Part shown: positions 17,131-25,301 of the stretch, piece by piece
How the letters are laid out: each line of letters opens with the position of its first letter
Numbering within the stretch: position 1 is the stretch's first letter
Source: Bacteroides sp.
GTDB taxonomy: Bacteria > Bacteroidota > Bacteroidia > Bacteroidales > Bacteroidaceae
Length of the DNA stretch: 48,112 bases
Direction of reading: 5' to 3'
Assembly (NCBI GenBank): GCA_017472925.1
Contig: JAFUNS010000013.1
Location: 1 to 48,112, forward strand
Made by a program: the position numbers and the translations under genes
Notes under the pieces: generated by a model
Seen by the model: only the letters and a program-made list of their open reading frames with translations
The model's database searches: none
Told to the model about the DNA's origin: nothing

Positions 17131-17237
17131 GTGTGTATGGTATTTAATTGTTTATTTATATTCTTCTACAAAGAAAAGCATAATTCTGTAATCACGGAAA
17201 TTATTTTAGGAAAAAAACATGAAAACTCGGAAAAACT

Positions 17238-17684
17238 TTAATCTTTTGTGTTGATAAACACTTTCCTTAGCACTTCTTGCCCAATTTTTAGTTCTTCCAT
17301 AGTTAACCCGTCTAACGCTTGTTCTAATGTAGCGTTGGCTATTTTATATGCTTTACTTTCCAGTTCGCGACCCGTTTTTGTCAGATGGATAAGATTGGTA
17401 CGGCGGTCGTTCTTGTCTGATATGCGTACCACCAAATGTTGGCGTTCCATGTTGTCTATCAATCGTGTCATGCTAGGCTTGTCTTTGAAGGTCGCATAAC
17501 AAAGTTCTTGTTGGGTAACGCCATCTTTTTCCCATAAGGACAATAAAATGGTCCATTGTTCCGGGGTGATTTCGATTCCTTCTTGACGAAAATTACGGCT
17601 TAATTTTCGATTGATGGCAGTGGATACTTTCCCATTAAGGATGGCAAAGACTAATTGGAGGTCTACTCTGAATTGTTCTGGCAT
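17238..17684 (-). CDS. MarR family transcriptional regulator
   Basis: Start set at ATG 17684, giving 148 residues beginning MPEQFRVDLQLVFAILNGK; the longer frame crosses the predicted operator and promoter. It has the MarR winged-helix layout: a helix-turn-helix around ITPEQWTILLSLWEKDGVTQQEL, the recognition part DKPSMTRLIDNMERQHLVVR, and the wing DKNDRRTNLIHLT with the conserved DxR. MarR proteins act as dimers and often repress their own gene. A perfect 12-bp palindrome sits just upstream. The ligand is unknown; the only other nearby gene on this strand is the small membrane protein. Confidence 0.88.
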   Translation of the reverse strand: MPEQFRVDLQLVFAILNGKVSTAINRKLSRNFRQEGIEITPEQWTILLSLWEKDGVTQQELCYATFKDKPSMTRLIDNMERQHLVVRISDKNDRRTNLIHLTKTGRELESKAYKIANATLEQALDGLTMEELKIGQEVLRKVFINTKD

Positions 17685-17691
17685 ATAATTA

Positions 17692-17716
17692 TTGTTTAAA
17701 CAACTTTGCAAAGGTA
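17692..17716 (-). promoter_or_regulatory. MarR promoter with palindromic operator candidate
   Basis: TTGTTTAAACAA (17692-17703) is a perfect 12-bp palindrome between the marR start and a -7 element TACCTTTG read on the minus strand (17709-17716). Its position at the transcription start suits autorepression. Confidence 0.6.
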
Positions 17717-17821
17717 CGATTCTTGTCGGATATAAATTTATCTGAATTCTGAAAAAAATATAAAATCTTGAAAGAATAGGGGAAAGGAAGTGTGAAAATG
17801 AAAATAAATCAGTGAGATATC

Positions 17822-17852
17822 TTTGTGGTTTGGAGGAAAATGTCTAACTTTG
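17822..17852 (+). promoter_or_regulatory. Promoter of the rpsF-rpsR-rplI operon
   Basis: TTTG (17822-17825), 19 bp, TAACTTTG (17845-17852). Leader about 40 nt. Confidence 0.75.
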
Positions 17853-17897
17853 CACCCGCATTTGAAATTTTATTAATCATTTTTAATTAACGTAAGT

Positions 17898-18242
17898 ATG
17901 AATCAGTACGAAACCGTTTTCATTTTGACTCCCGTTTTATCTGATGTTCAGATGAAGGAAGCGGTAGAAAAATTCAAAGGTATTCTCACAGCTGAAGGTG
18001 CAGAGATTATCAATGAAGAAAACTGGGGCTTGAAGAAATTGGCTTACCCCATTGAAAAGAAGTCAACTGGCTTTTATCAGTTGATTGAGTTTAACGCAGA
18101 TCCTGCAGTAATCAAGAAATTGGAAGTGAACTATCGTCGTGACGAACGTGTCATCCGTTACATCACTATCAAGATGGACAAGTATGCTGCTGAATATGCT
18201 GCTAAGAGAAGAAATGTTAAATCAGCAAAGAAGGAGGACTAA
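17898..18242 (+). CDS. rpsF: 30S ribosomal protein S6
   Basis: A 114-residue S6 protein, beginning [14 protein letters not shown] and ending in a basic tail. S6 binds 16S rRNA together with S18 in the platform of the small subunit. The conserved [18 protein letters not shown] is present at about 43-60. First gene of the compact rpsF-rpsR-rplI operon; rpsR starts two bases after its stop. Length and motifs are normal; S6:S18 autoregulatory leader structures are known in bacteria but no such structure was identified in the short leader here. Confidence 0.97.
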   Translation: MNQYETVFILTPVLSDVQMKEAVEKFKGILTAEGAEIINEENWGLKKLAYPIEKKSTGFYQLIEFNADPAVIKKLEVNYRRDERVIRYITIKMDKYAAEYAAKRRNVKSAKKED

Positions 18243-18244
18243 TT

Positions 18245-18514
18245 ATGGCACAACAACAATCAGAAATCAGATATTTAACACCTCCATCAGTAGATGTTAA
18301 GAAGAAGAAATACTGCCGTTTCAAAAAGAGCGGTATCAAGTATATCGACTATAAGGATCCTGAATTCTTGAAGAAGTTCTTGAACGAACAAGGTAAGATT
18401 CTTCCTCGCCGCATTACTGGTACTTCTTTGAAGTTCCAACGTCGTATTGCACAGGCTGTTAAGAGAGCGCGTCATTTGGCGTTACTTCCATTTGTTACTG
18501 ATATGATGAAATAA
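18245..18514 (+). CDS. rpsR: 30S ribosomal protein S18
   Basis: An 89-residue S18 protein with the basic [20 protein letters not shown] region (about 56-75) and HLALLPF near the C-terminus. It partners S6 on the small-subunit platform. The N-terminus carries the phrase [20 protein letters not shown] with one cysteine, a relic of the zinc-binding variant. Middle gene of the operon, with rplI starting 15 bp later. Confidence 0.97.
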   Translation: MAQQQSEIRYLTPPSVDVKKKKYCRFKKSGIKYIDYKDPEFLKKFLNEQGKILPRRITGTSLKFQRRIAQAVKRARHLALLPFVTDMMK

Positions 18515-18529
18515 TAAGGAGGAATAAGT

Positions 18530-18976
18530 ATGGAAATTATTTTGAAAGAAGACGTAGTAAACTTGGGCTACAAGAATGATATTGTAACTGTTAAGTCTGG
18601 TTACGGTCGTAACTATCTTATTCCTACTGGTAAGGCTGTTATTGCTTCTCCAGCTGCAAAGAAAATGTTGGCTGAAGAATTGAAGCAACGTGCACACAAG
18701 TTGGAAAAGATTAAGAAGGATGCTGAAGCTTTGGCAGAACAGTTGAAGGAAGTTTCTTTGACTATCGCTACTAAGGTGAGTGCAACTGGTACTATCTTCG
18801 GTTCTGTAAGCAACATTCAGATTGCTGACGAACTTGAAAAGCTTGGTCACAAAATCGATCGTAAGATCATTTCTGTAAAGGGTGTAAAGGAAGTGGGCAA
18901 CTATGTTGCAACAGTGAAGCTTCACAAGGAAGTTTCTGTAGAAATTCCTTTCGCTGTAGTTGCTGAAGCAGAATAA
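18530..18976 (+). CDS. rplI: 50S ribosomal protein L9
   Basis: A 148-residue L9 protein. The N-terminal domain [17 protein letters not shown] and [13 protein letters not shown] are conserved, followed by a long connecting helix (about 40-75) and the C-terminal rRNA-binding domain. L9 bridges the base of the L1 stalk and helps keep reading frame. Last gene of the operon, followed by a strong hairpin terminator. Confidence 0.97.
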   Translation: MEIILKEDVVNLGYKNDIVTVKSGYGRNYLIPTGKAVIASPAAKKMLAEELKQRAHKLEKIKKDAEALAEQLKEVSLTIATKVSATGTIFGSVSNIQIADELEKLGHKIDRKIISVKGVKEVGNYVATVKLHKEVSVEIPFAVVAEAE

Positions 18977-19004
18977 TCTGTAGCAATTAACAATTCATAT
19001 AAAA

Positions 19005-19041
19005 AAGTGGATGTGCCGAAATGCGCATCCACTTCTTTTTT
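19005..19041 (+). terminator. Intrinsic terminator of the ribosomal operon
   Basis: AAGTGGATGTGC (19005-19016) pairs with GCGCATCCACTT (19023-19034) with one G-T pair, followed by CTTTTTT. It forms one end of the composite repeat copy 2. Confidence 0.8.
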
Positions 19042-19123
19042 GGGTACGGATTACACTGATTTCACGGATATATTTGATGTACACACACTTAATAACCGTG
19101 TTAATCCGTGTCTAAAATACATT
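19007..19123 (-). repeat. Composite dispersed repeat, copy 2, inverted relative to copy 1
   Basis: Reverse complement starts AATGTATTTTAGACACGG, passes through ACGGATT/AATCCGT words, and ends in the GTGGATGCG hairpin, in the same order as copy 1 at 16807-16931. The central part is diverged, the two ends are well conserved. Confidence 0.65.
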
Positions 19124-19223
19124 ATGATACACCCTCCTTTTTTGTTTGCAAGGGGTAGAGATAAAAAAAAGTCTGCCATGCTTTCGCATTCAGACTTTCC
19201 TTCTTTCTAATAACCTTTTGGGA

Positions 19224-19466
19224 TTATTCAGCAACCTTTGTAGAGTCGCAACAAGCTTTAACTGAATCAGCGCAGCAAGCTTTAACTGAATCAGCGCAGC
19301 AATGCTTTGTTGAATCTGCACAAGCCTTTACGGAATCATTGCAAGCCTTAGCGCCACAGCATTCTTCTACAGCGGCGTTTTCAGTCTGGTTGTTGGCTGC
19401 CTTGTTGCCGCAAGAAGCGAAAGAAACAGCTACAAAAGCTACGAACAAAAATACTAATTTCTTCAT
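19224..19466 (-). CDS. Cysteine-repeat lipoprotein (80 aa)
   Basis: An 80-residue predicted lipoprotein. The signal peptide MKKLVFLFVAFVAVSFASC puts the lipid-bearing cysteine at residue 19. The mature part carries ten more cysteines at 36, 37, 42, 49, 56, 57, 64, 65, 72 and 73, plus His55, spaced 7-8 residues apart within repeats of the type C-x-D-S-x-K-x-C. At DNA level two exact 24-bp units lie at 19252-19275 and 19276-19299, so the repeat is still expanding or being corrected. Cysteine pairs at this density suggest metal or thiol binding in the periplasm, which is inference. A -7 element TAAATTTG is read on the minus strand at 19517-19524. I do not recognise the family. Confidence 0.75.
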   Translation of the reverse strand: MKKLVFLFVAFVAVSFASCGNKAANNQTENAAVEECCGAKACNDSVKACADSTKHCCADSVKACCADSVKACCDSTKVAE

Positions 19467-19670
19467 TTTCTTTGTCTTTTAAATCTGTAATACAATAGTT
19501 TTCTCTAAAAACGGTGCAAATTTATATGTTTTTTTGATAAGTTGTATGCAAAAAGGAACATTTTTTATTCTTTCCGTGATATCTGATAATCTTTTATATA
19601 AATAAGAATGTGATAGGTTAATACCTATTTAATTCTTTTACTTTCATTTCGCCAATCCATTATTTGTGTT

Positions 19671-19678
19671 TACCTTTG
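19671..19678 (+). promoter_or_regulatory. Predicted -7 element of mtaB
   Basis: TACCTTTG matches the consensus, 20 bp after a TTTC at the -33 position; 20 bases before the start codon. Confidence 0.5.
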
Positions 19679-19698
19679 TTGCATAAATAAGGAAAATT

Positions 19699-21018
19699 AT
19701 GATTGATACGTCTGTGTTTCAAGATAAGAAGGCGGTGTTTTACACGTTGGGATGTAAACTGAATTTTTCGGAAACTTCTACCATTGGTAAAATGCTGAAG
19801 GAGGTAGGAGTGCGTACCGTACGTAAAGGAGAGAAGGCTGACATATGTGTGGTAAACACTTGCTCGGTTACGGAAGTTGCTGATAAAAAATGCCGTCAAG
19901 CTATTCATCGGTTGGTGAAAAATCATCCGGATGCTTTTGTTGTGGTAACGGGGTGTTATGCGCAATTGAAACCGGAACAGGTGGCTTCCATCGAAGGGGT
20001 GGATGTGGTGTTGGGTGCCGAACAGAAAGGTGACTTGATGAAATATCTGGGCGATTTGCAGAAGCATGACAAAGGAGAAGCGGTGACCAGTGCTTTCAAG
20101 GATATCCGTAGCTTTGCACCTTCCTGCTCCAGAGGCGACCGTACCCGTTATTTCTTGAAAGTACAGGACGGATGCGATTATTTCTGTTCCTATTGCACCA
20201 TTCCGTTTGCCCGTGGCCGGAGCCGCAATGGGCGGATAGCCGATTTGGTAGAACAGGCGTATCAAGTTGCGGCTGAAGGTGGAAAGGAAATCGTAATTAC
20301 AGGGGTGAATATCGGAGATTTTGGAAAGTCTACGGGTGAAACTTTTTTTGATTTGATTAAAGAGTTGGATAAGGTGGAGGGGATTGAAAGATATCGTATC
20401 TCGTCTATTGAGCCCAATTTGTTAACTGATGAGATTATTGAGTTTGTTGCTCAATCAAGGGCTTTTATGCCTCATTTTCACATACCTTTGCAAAGTGGTT
20501 GTGATGAAGTCCTGAAATTGATGCGTCGTCGATATGATACCGCCTTGTTTGCTCATAAGATAAAGAAGATAAAGGAAGTTATGCCTCACGCTTTTATTGG
20601 TGTGGATGTTATTGTGGGAACTCGTGGTGAAACGGAGGAACATTTTAATACTACTTATGAATTTCTTAAAGGCTTGGATGTAACACAGTTGCATGTGTTT
20701 AGTTATTCGGAACGTCCTGGTACTCAAGCTTTGAAGATAGATTATATTGTGTCGCCAGAGGAAAAACATCGTCGTAGTCAATTGTTGTTGAATTTGTCAG
20801 AGGAGAAAACGCATGCTTTTTATGCATCACATATAGGTAAAGAAGCGTTGGTGTTGATGGAAAAATCCAAGATAGGTAAACCGATGCATGGATTTACGGC
20901 TGATTATGTTAGGGTGGAATTGGAACGTAATGATAGCTGGGATAATCAGTTGTTGAATGTGCGTATGGGTGAATTTAATGAAGATGGAACGGCTTTGAAA
21001 GGCTCTATTATATCGTGA
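19699..21018 (+). CDS. mtaB: tRNA t6A37 methylthiotransferase MtaB
   Basis: A 439-residue methylthiotransferase that should add the 2-methylthio group to N6-threonylcarbamoyladenosine at position 37 of ANN-decoding tRNAs. The N-terminal domain has Cys19, Cys55 and Cys86 for one [4Fe-4S] cluster. The radical SAM domain has CDYFCSYC with Cys159, Cys163 and Cys166 for the second. A TRAM-like C-terminus covers about 375-439. The early TLGCKLNFSET, as opposed to the MiaB-type GCQMN, and the overall length favour MtaB over MiaB or RimO. Its stop is followed two bases later by the glycosyltransferase start codon. Confidence 0.88.
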   Translation: MIDTSVFQDKKAVFYTLGCKLNFSETSTIGKMLKEVGVRTVRKGEKADICVVNTCSVTEVADKKCRQAIHRLVKNHPDAFVVVTGCYAQLKPEQVASIEGVDVVLGAEQKGDLMKYLGDLQKHDKGEAVTSAFKDIRSFAPSCSRGDRTRYFLKVQDGCDYFCSYCTIPFARGRSRNGRIADLVEQAYQVAAEGGKEIVITGVNIGDFGKSTGETFFDLIKELDKVEGIERYRISSIEPNLLTDEIIEFVAQSRAFMPHFHIPLQSGCDEVLKLMRRRYDTALFAHKIKKIKEVMPHAFIGVDVIVGTRGETEEHFNTTYEFLKGLDVTQLHVFSYSERPGTQALKIDYIVSPEEKHRRSQLLLNLSEEKTHAFYASHIGKEALVLMEKSKIGKPMHGFTADYVRVELERNDSWDNQLLNVRMGEFNEDGTALKGSIIS

Positions 21019-21020
21019 TT

Positions 21021-22037
21021 ATGAACAAAGTTTCTGTGGTTATCTTAAATTGGAATGGCGAGGAAATGCTTCGTCGTTTCTTACCTTCGGTTATAGAACA
21101 TTCAATGGGCGAAGGGGTGGAGGTTTGTGTGGCAGATAATGGTTCGACCGATGCTTCTGTTCAAATGTTACGTGCAACTTTTCCATCTGTCCGATTGATT
21201 GAATTGGATAGTAATTATGGTTTTGCTGAAGGATATAATCGTGCTTTGGGTCAAGTTGAGGCTGAGTATGTGGTATTGCTGAATAGTGATGTGGAGGTGA
21301 CTCCACATTGGCTTGACCCTTTGGTGGATTTTATGGATGATCATCCGGAGGTGGCTGCATGCCAACCGAAATTGTTGAATCAACGGAATAAAAGTTGTTT
21401 TGAATATGCCGGTGCTGCTGGTGGTTATTTGGATAAATATGGCTATCCTTTTTGTAGAGGACGAATATTTGAAGTGGTTGAGGAGGATAAAGGTCAATAT
21501 GAAACAACAGAAACTGTCTTTTGGGTGAGTGGCGCTGCTATGTTTATTCGTTTGAAGGATTATCAAAATGTAGGAGGATTGGATAAGGACTTTTTTGCTC
21601 ACATGGAGGAAATAGATTTGTGTTGGCGATTAAAAAGTAGGGGTAAAGAATTGATGTATGTTCCTCAAAGTAAGGTATATCATGTTGGTGGAGCAACATT
21701 GAATAAAGATAATCCGAGAAAAACATTTCTGAATTTCCGTAATAATCTGTTGATGCTTTATAAAAATCTTCCGGATTCGGAACTGAATTCTGTTCTTCGT
21801 GTCCGTAAATGTTTGGATATTTTAGCAGCCTTGGTCTTTTTCTTAAAAGGGGAAAGAGGTAATGCCCGGGCGGTATTTCAAGCACGGAATGAATTTAAGA
21901 AGATGGTTGGTCTATACAAATCAGTTCGTGAAGAAAATATGCGACAGACGGTGGTGAAATCCATCGGACAACGAACTTCATACAGTATTCTTTGGAAATT
22001 TCATGTTTGTGGTAAGAAAATCTTTACTCAGTTATAG
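21021..22037 (+). CDS. Family 2 glycosyltransferase (rhamnosyltransferase-like)
   Basis: Start set at ATG 21021, giving 338 residues; the GTG at 21015 overlaps mtaB. GT-A fold with SVVILNWNGEEML, the nucleotide-binding VADNGSTDAS, the metal-binding LLNSDVEV, and the acceptor-side WVSGAAMFIRL and HMEEIDLCWRLK. It resembles the rhamnosyltransferase-like GT2 group that builds cell-surface polysaccharide. No membrane segment is evident, so it probably works at the cytoplasmic face of the inner membrane. The sugar donor and product are unknown. It is probably cotranscribed with mtaB, an unrelated function, and converges with folB with a 3-bp gap. Confidence 0.85.
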   Translation: MNKVSVVILNWNGEEMLRRFLPSVIEHSMGEGVEVCVADNGSTDASVQMLRATFPSVRLIELDSNYGFAEGYNRALGQVEAEYVVLLNSDVEVTPHWLDPLVDFMDDHPEVAACQPKLLNQRNKSCFEYAGAAGGYLDKYGYPFCRGRIFEVVEEDKGQYETTETVFWVSGAAMFIRLKDYQNVGGLDKDFFAHMEEIDLCWRLKSRGKELMYVPQSKVYHVGGATLNKDNPRKTFLNFRNNLLMLYKNLPDSELNSVLRVRKCLDILAALVFFLKGERGNARAVFQARNEFKKMVGLYKSVREENMRQTVVKSIGQRTSYSILWKFHVCGKKIFTQL

Positions 22038-22040
22038 CTT

Positions 22041-22409
22041 TTAGCGGATATAGTGAACGGAAACACCGATACTTTTTCCACATGCTCCCATTGGAGGATT
22101 TTCTTTAGTTAACGCAATGTCTATTTCTTCTATAGAAGGGAAATCTCCAAAAAGTCTGTGGGCTATTCGCTCGCATACGTGTTCCAGTAATTTTGAGGGT
22201 ATTCTCATTTCTTCTTTTATAGCTTGATAAACATCTGCGTAGTTGACAGTCTCTTTTAGATTGTCTGTTTGGGCAGCTCTGCTGAAATTGGTTTTTAATG
22301 ATAAGTCAATATAGAAATTTGCACCCACTGTGTTTTCTTGTGGGTCTACACCATGAAAGGCATACAATTGTATGCCTTTCATTTGTATAAACATGTCTGT
22401 TGCTCTCAT
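22041..22409 (-). CDS. folB: Dihydroneopterin aldolase
   Basis: Start set at ATG 22409, giving 122 residues; other Met codons in the first 10 residues are possible. FolB converts 7,8-dihydroneopterin to 6-hydroxymethyl-7,8-dihydropterin in folate synthesis. Visible motifs are QLYAFHGV near the N-terminus, VNYADVYQAIKEE, LLEHVCERIAHRLF and LTKENPP with the conserved lysine. It follows nrdJ by 5 bp on the same strand and is probably cotranscribed. Confidence 0.9.
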   Translation of the reverse strand: MRATDMFIQMKGIQLYAFHGVDPQENTVGANFYIDLSLKTNFSRAAQTDNLKETVNYADVYQAIKEEMRIPSKLLEHVCERIAHRLFGDFPSIEEIDIALTKENPPMGACGKSIGVSVHYIR

Positions 22410-22414
22410 TTTTT

Positions 22415-24955
22415 TTATCCACATCTTGAGGTACCACAATTCTTACAGATGAGGCAACCTTCTTGATAAACTAAGGTTTCTTGTCCGCAATTGGGGCACT
22501 TTTGTCCTTCTGCCTTTGTGCCATCTGTTACGTATTTCTTTAAAGCGCGTTCTACACCGTTTTTCCAAGTATTGATGCTTTCGCTATCCAACTGCAAAGA
22601 GTCAATCAATTTGATAACACGGTCGATAGGCATACGCCAACGGAGCACTCCTGATATCAGTTTGGCATAGTTCCAATATTCTTTGTTAAACTTTTCAGAC
22701 AAACCTTCGATGGTGGTTTTGTATCCACGTTTATTCTCAAATTGGAAGTCGTAATGTTTGTAACCGTCCTCGTCTATGTTCTTGATAATTTTACCGCAGG
22801 TAACAGACTTTGGTAACAAGATACCTTCTTCATCGTCTTGCAAACCGGTGAAGATTTCGTAAGGGTGACCATCGAGCAAACCGACGAATGCTACCCATTT
22901 TTCTTTGTTGTTCTGGAAACGTACCACGTCGGCATCAAGAACTTTAGGACGAACTTCTACTACATCCGGTTGTTTGCAGATAGGTATTTCTTGCTTTTTA
23001 TTGTCACTCTTTGTTGAAACAAGAACACCGGCACGTGAACCATCGCGATATACAGTACATCCCTTACATCCTGATTTCCACGCTTCTACATATAGACGGT
23101 TTACGAGCGCTTCGTCTACATCGTTTGGAAGATTGATGGTTACGCTAATAGAGTGGTCTACCCATTTTTGAATTCTACCTTGCATCTTGACTTTCATGAG
23201 CCAATCCACATCGTTGGATGTTGCTTTGTAGTAGGGTGACTTTTCTACCAGCTCGTCGATTTCTTCTTGTGTGTAACGTTTGTTGGTGTCATAACCGTTT
23301 GTTTTCATCCAAGTCAAGAACTTGTGGTGATAAACAATGTATTCTTCAAATGCATCGCCTGTTTCATCCACGAAATCCACATGAACTTCAGGATCGTTTG
23401 GATTAACCTTTCTTCTTCTTTTGTAAACAGGCATGAAGACTGGTTCGATACCTGAGGTGGTCTGTGTCATCAAACTAGTTGTACCGGTCGGTGCAATAGT
23501 CAAACAGGCAATATTACGGCGACCGTGCTGTTTCATTTCTTCGTACAATGCAGGGTCAGCTTCTTTGATTCTATTTACGAATGGGTTGTCTTTTTCGCGT
23601 TCCCAATCATAAATAGCGAATGCGCCACGTTCTTTGGCCATGTTTACGGAAGAACGATAAGCTTCCAATGCGACCATTTGGTGTACTTTTTCAGAGAATG
23701 AAGTGGCTTCTTCGGTTCCATATCGGAGTCCCATGGCAGCAAGCATGTCTCCTTCGGCTGTAATACCTACACCGGTACGGCGACCTTGTCCACTTTTTTT
23801 GTATATCTTTTCCCACAAATGTCTTTCTGCCCCTTTTACTTCTTCACCTTCTGGATCGGATTCAATCTTTTCCATGATCTTTTCAATCTTTTCCAATTCC
23901 AAGTCGATGATGTCGTCCATAATGCGTTGGGCTAATCCCACGTGTTTCTTGAAAAGGTCAAAATCGAAATATGCTTCTTGGGTGAACGGATAAACTACGT
24001 ATGAATATAAGTTGATGGCCAGCAAACGACAAGAATCATATGGGCAAAGTGGAATTTCACCGCAAGGATTGGTAGATACGGTGCGGTAACCTAAATCAGC
24101 ATAGCAGTCGGGTACAGATTCACGAATGATAGTATCCCAGAATAAAACTCCAGGTTCTGCAGATTTCCATGCATTGTGTACAATCTTTTCCCACAAGGCT
24201 TTAGCGTCTATTTCTTTCTTAACTTTTGGATCATTAGAATAGACTGGGTATTGTTGGGTGTAAAGAGTACCTTCTGTAGCGGCTTTCATAAAGTCGTCAT
24301 CCAACTTAACAGAAACATTAGCGCCTGTTACTTTTCCTTCGGTCATTTTGGCGTCAATGAATGATTCTGAATCGGGGTGCTTGATAGAAACACTGAGCAT
24401 TAATGCACCACGACGTCCGTCTTGAGCTACTTCACGAGTGGAGTTTGAATAACGCTCCATAAAAGGGACTAAGCCAGTGGAAGTCAACGCTGAGTTCTTT
24501 ACAGGAGATCCTTTGGGACGGATGTGTGACAAGTCGTGTCCTACACCACCACGGCGTTTCATCAATTGAACTTGTTCCTCATCAATGCGAATAATGGCTC
24601 CGTAAGAGTCTGCTTCTCCATCCATACCAATTACGAAACAATTGGACAAAGATGCTACCTGAAAATCGTTTCCTATACCCGTCATTGGGCTGCCTTGTGG
24701 AACGATGTACTTAAAATGGTCGAACAACTCAAATAGTTGTTGTGCGCTCAGCCCATTTTGATACTTAGCTTCAATACGGGCTATTTCATTGGCTAAACGC
24801 CAATGCATGTCTTCCGGAGATTGTTCATAGATTTTTCCGAAAGAATCTTTCACTGCATATTTGTTTACCCAAACTCTTGCAGCGAGCTCATCACCTTTGA
24901 AATATTCCAGTGATTTTTCAAAGGCTTCTTCGTAGGAATACGTTTGCTTTTCCAC
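22415..24955 (-). CDS. nrdJ: Class II (B12-dependent) ribonucleotide reductase
   Basis: An 846-residue adenosylcobalamin-dependent ribonucleoside-diphosphate reductase, which makes deoxynucleotides with or without oxygen. The codon at the start is GTG (24953-24955), with no better in-frame ATG upstream. The ten-strand barrel shows the substrate cysteine SLSNCFVIG, NPCGEIPL and the GRRTGVGITAEGD motif. The C-terminus has a zinc-ribbon-like tail with CPNCG and CLICKNCG, ending in a SRCG tail that suits redox re-reduction. Bacteroides generally import B12, so this enzyme depends on uptake. The ~70-nt predicted leader is too short for a cobalamin riboswitch. Upstream of folB. Confidence 0.92.
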   Translation of the reverse strand: MEKQTYSYEEAFEKSLEYFKGDELAARVWVNKYAVKDSFGKIYEQSPEDMHWRLANEIARIEAKYQNGLSAQQLFELFDHFKYIVPQGSPMTGIGNDFQVASLSNCFVIGMDGEADSYGAIIRIDEEQVQLMKRRGGVGHDLSHIRPKGSPVKNSALTSTGLVPFMERYSNSTREVAQDGRRGALMLSVSIKHPDSESFIDAKMTEGKVTGANVSVKLDDDFMKAATEGTLYTQQYPVYSNDPKVKKEIDAKALWEKIVHNAWKSAEPGVLFWDTIIRESVPDCYADLGYRTVSTNPCGEIPLCPYDSCRLLAINLYSYVVYPFTQEAYFDFDLFKKHVGLAQRIMDDIIDLELEKIEKIMEKIESDPEGEEVKGAERHLWEKIYKKSGQGRRTGVGITAEGDMLAAMGLRYGTEEATSFSEKVHQMVALEAYRSSVNMAKERGAFAIYDWEREKDNPFVNRIKEADPALYEEMKQHGRRNIACLTIAPTGTTSLMTQTTSGIEPVFMPVYKRRRKVNPNDPEVHVDFVDETGDAFEEYIVYHHKFLTWMKTNGYDTNKRYTQEEIDELVEKSPYYKATSNDVDWLMKVKMQGRIQKWVDHSISVTINLPNDVDEALVNRLYVEAWKSGCKGCTVYRDGSRAGVLVSTKSDNKKQEIPICKQPDVVEVRPKVLDADVVRFQNNKEKWVAFVGLLDGHPYEIFTGLQDDEEGILLPKSVTCGKIIKNIDEDGYKHYDFQFENKRGYKTTIEGLSEKFNKEYWNYAKLISGVLRWRMPIDRVIKLIDSLQLDSESINTWKNGVERALKKYVTDGTKAEGQKCPNCGQETLVYQEGCLICKNCGTSRCG

Positions 24956-25029
24956 TTTTATTATAATATTAAAATTGTAAACTTGTCTGTTTTTGTAGAA
25001 GTGACGCTGTTTACTAATAAATGTTTTGG

Positions 25030-25060
25030 CAAAGCTATGAATACTTTTTTGAATAACAAA
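25030..25060 (-). promoter_or_regulatory. Promoter of nrdJ
   Basis: Minus strand: TTTTG (25057-25060 region), 19 bp, TAGCTTTG (25030-25037). Leader about 70 nt. No riboswitch-sized structured leader is present between here and the GTG start. Nothing else is seen in 25061-25240, which is AT-rich. Confidence 0.7.
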
Positions 25061-25247
25061 ATAATTGTTAGATAAGTTTTCAACAAAATTAAAGTTTTCT
25101 GTTTGTTTGTTTTATGTGGTTGATTGTTAGATGTTTATGTATTTTGTGTTTTTTATAAAGTTGTCCAAAAAGAAAAACTTTATATGTATTTGGTGTTTTT
25201 GTTGTTTATAAATTAGTTTAATTAGCCGGTGTTTTCTTTTTTTGAAG

Positions 25248-25278
25248 TTGGTGATTATTGAATTGTTTTATATCTTTG
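25248..25278 (+). promoter_or_regulatory. Promoter of the nitroreductase gene
   Basis: TTG (25248-25250), 20 bp, TATCTTTG (25271-25278). Leader about 20 nt. Confidence 0.75.
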
Positions 25279-25301
25279 CACATATATATAATAATAACGT
25301 T

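Noticed and set aside
16964-17191. 75-codon plus-strand frame
   Set aside because: It is the antisense of the 59-residue membrane protein; the minus frame has the better composition and hydrophobic pattern.
25061-25240. Possible cobalamin riboswitch ahead of nrdJ
   Set aside because: The stretch is AT-rich, lacks any recognisable B12-box, and lies upstream of the predicted transcription start.
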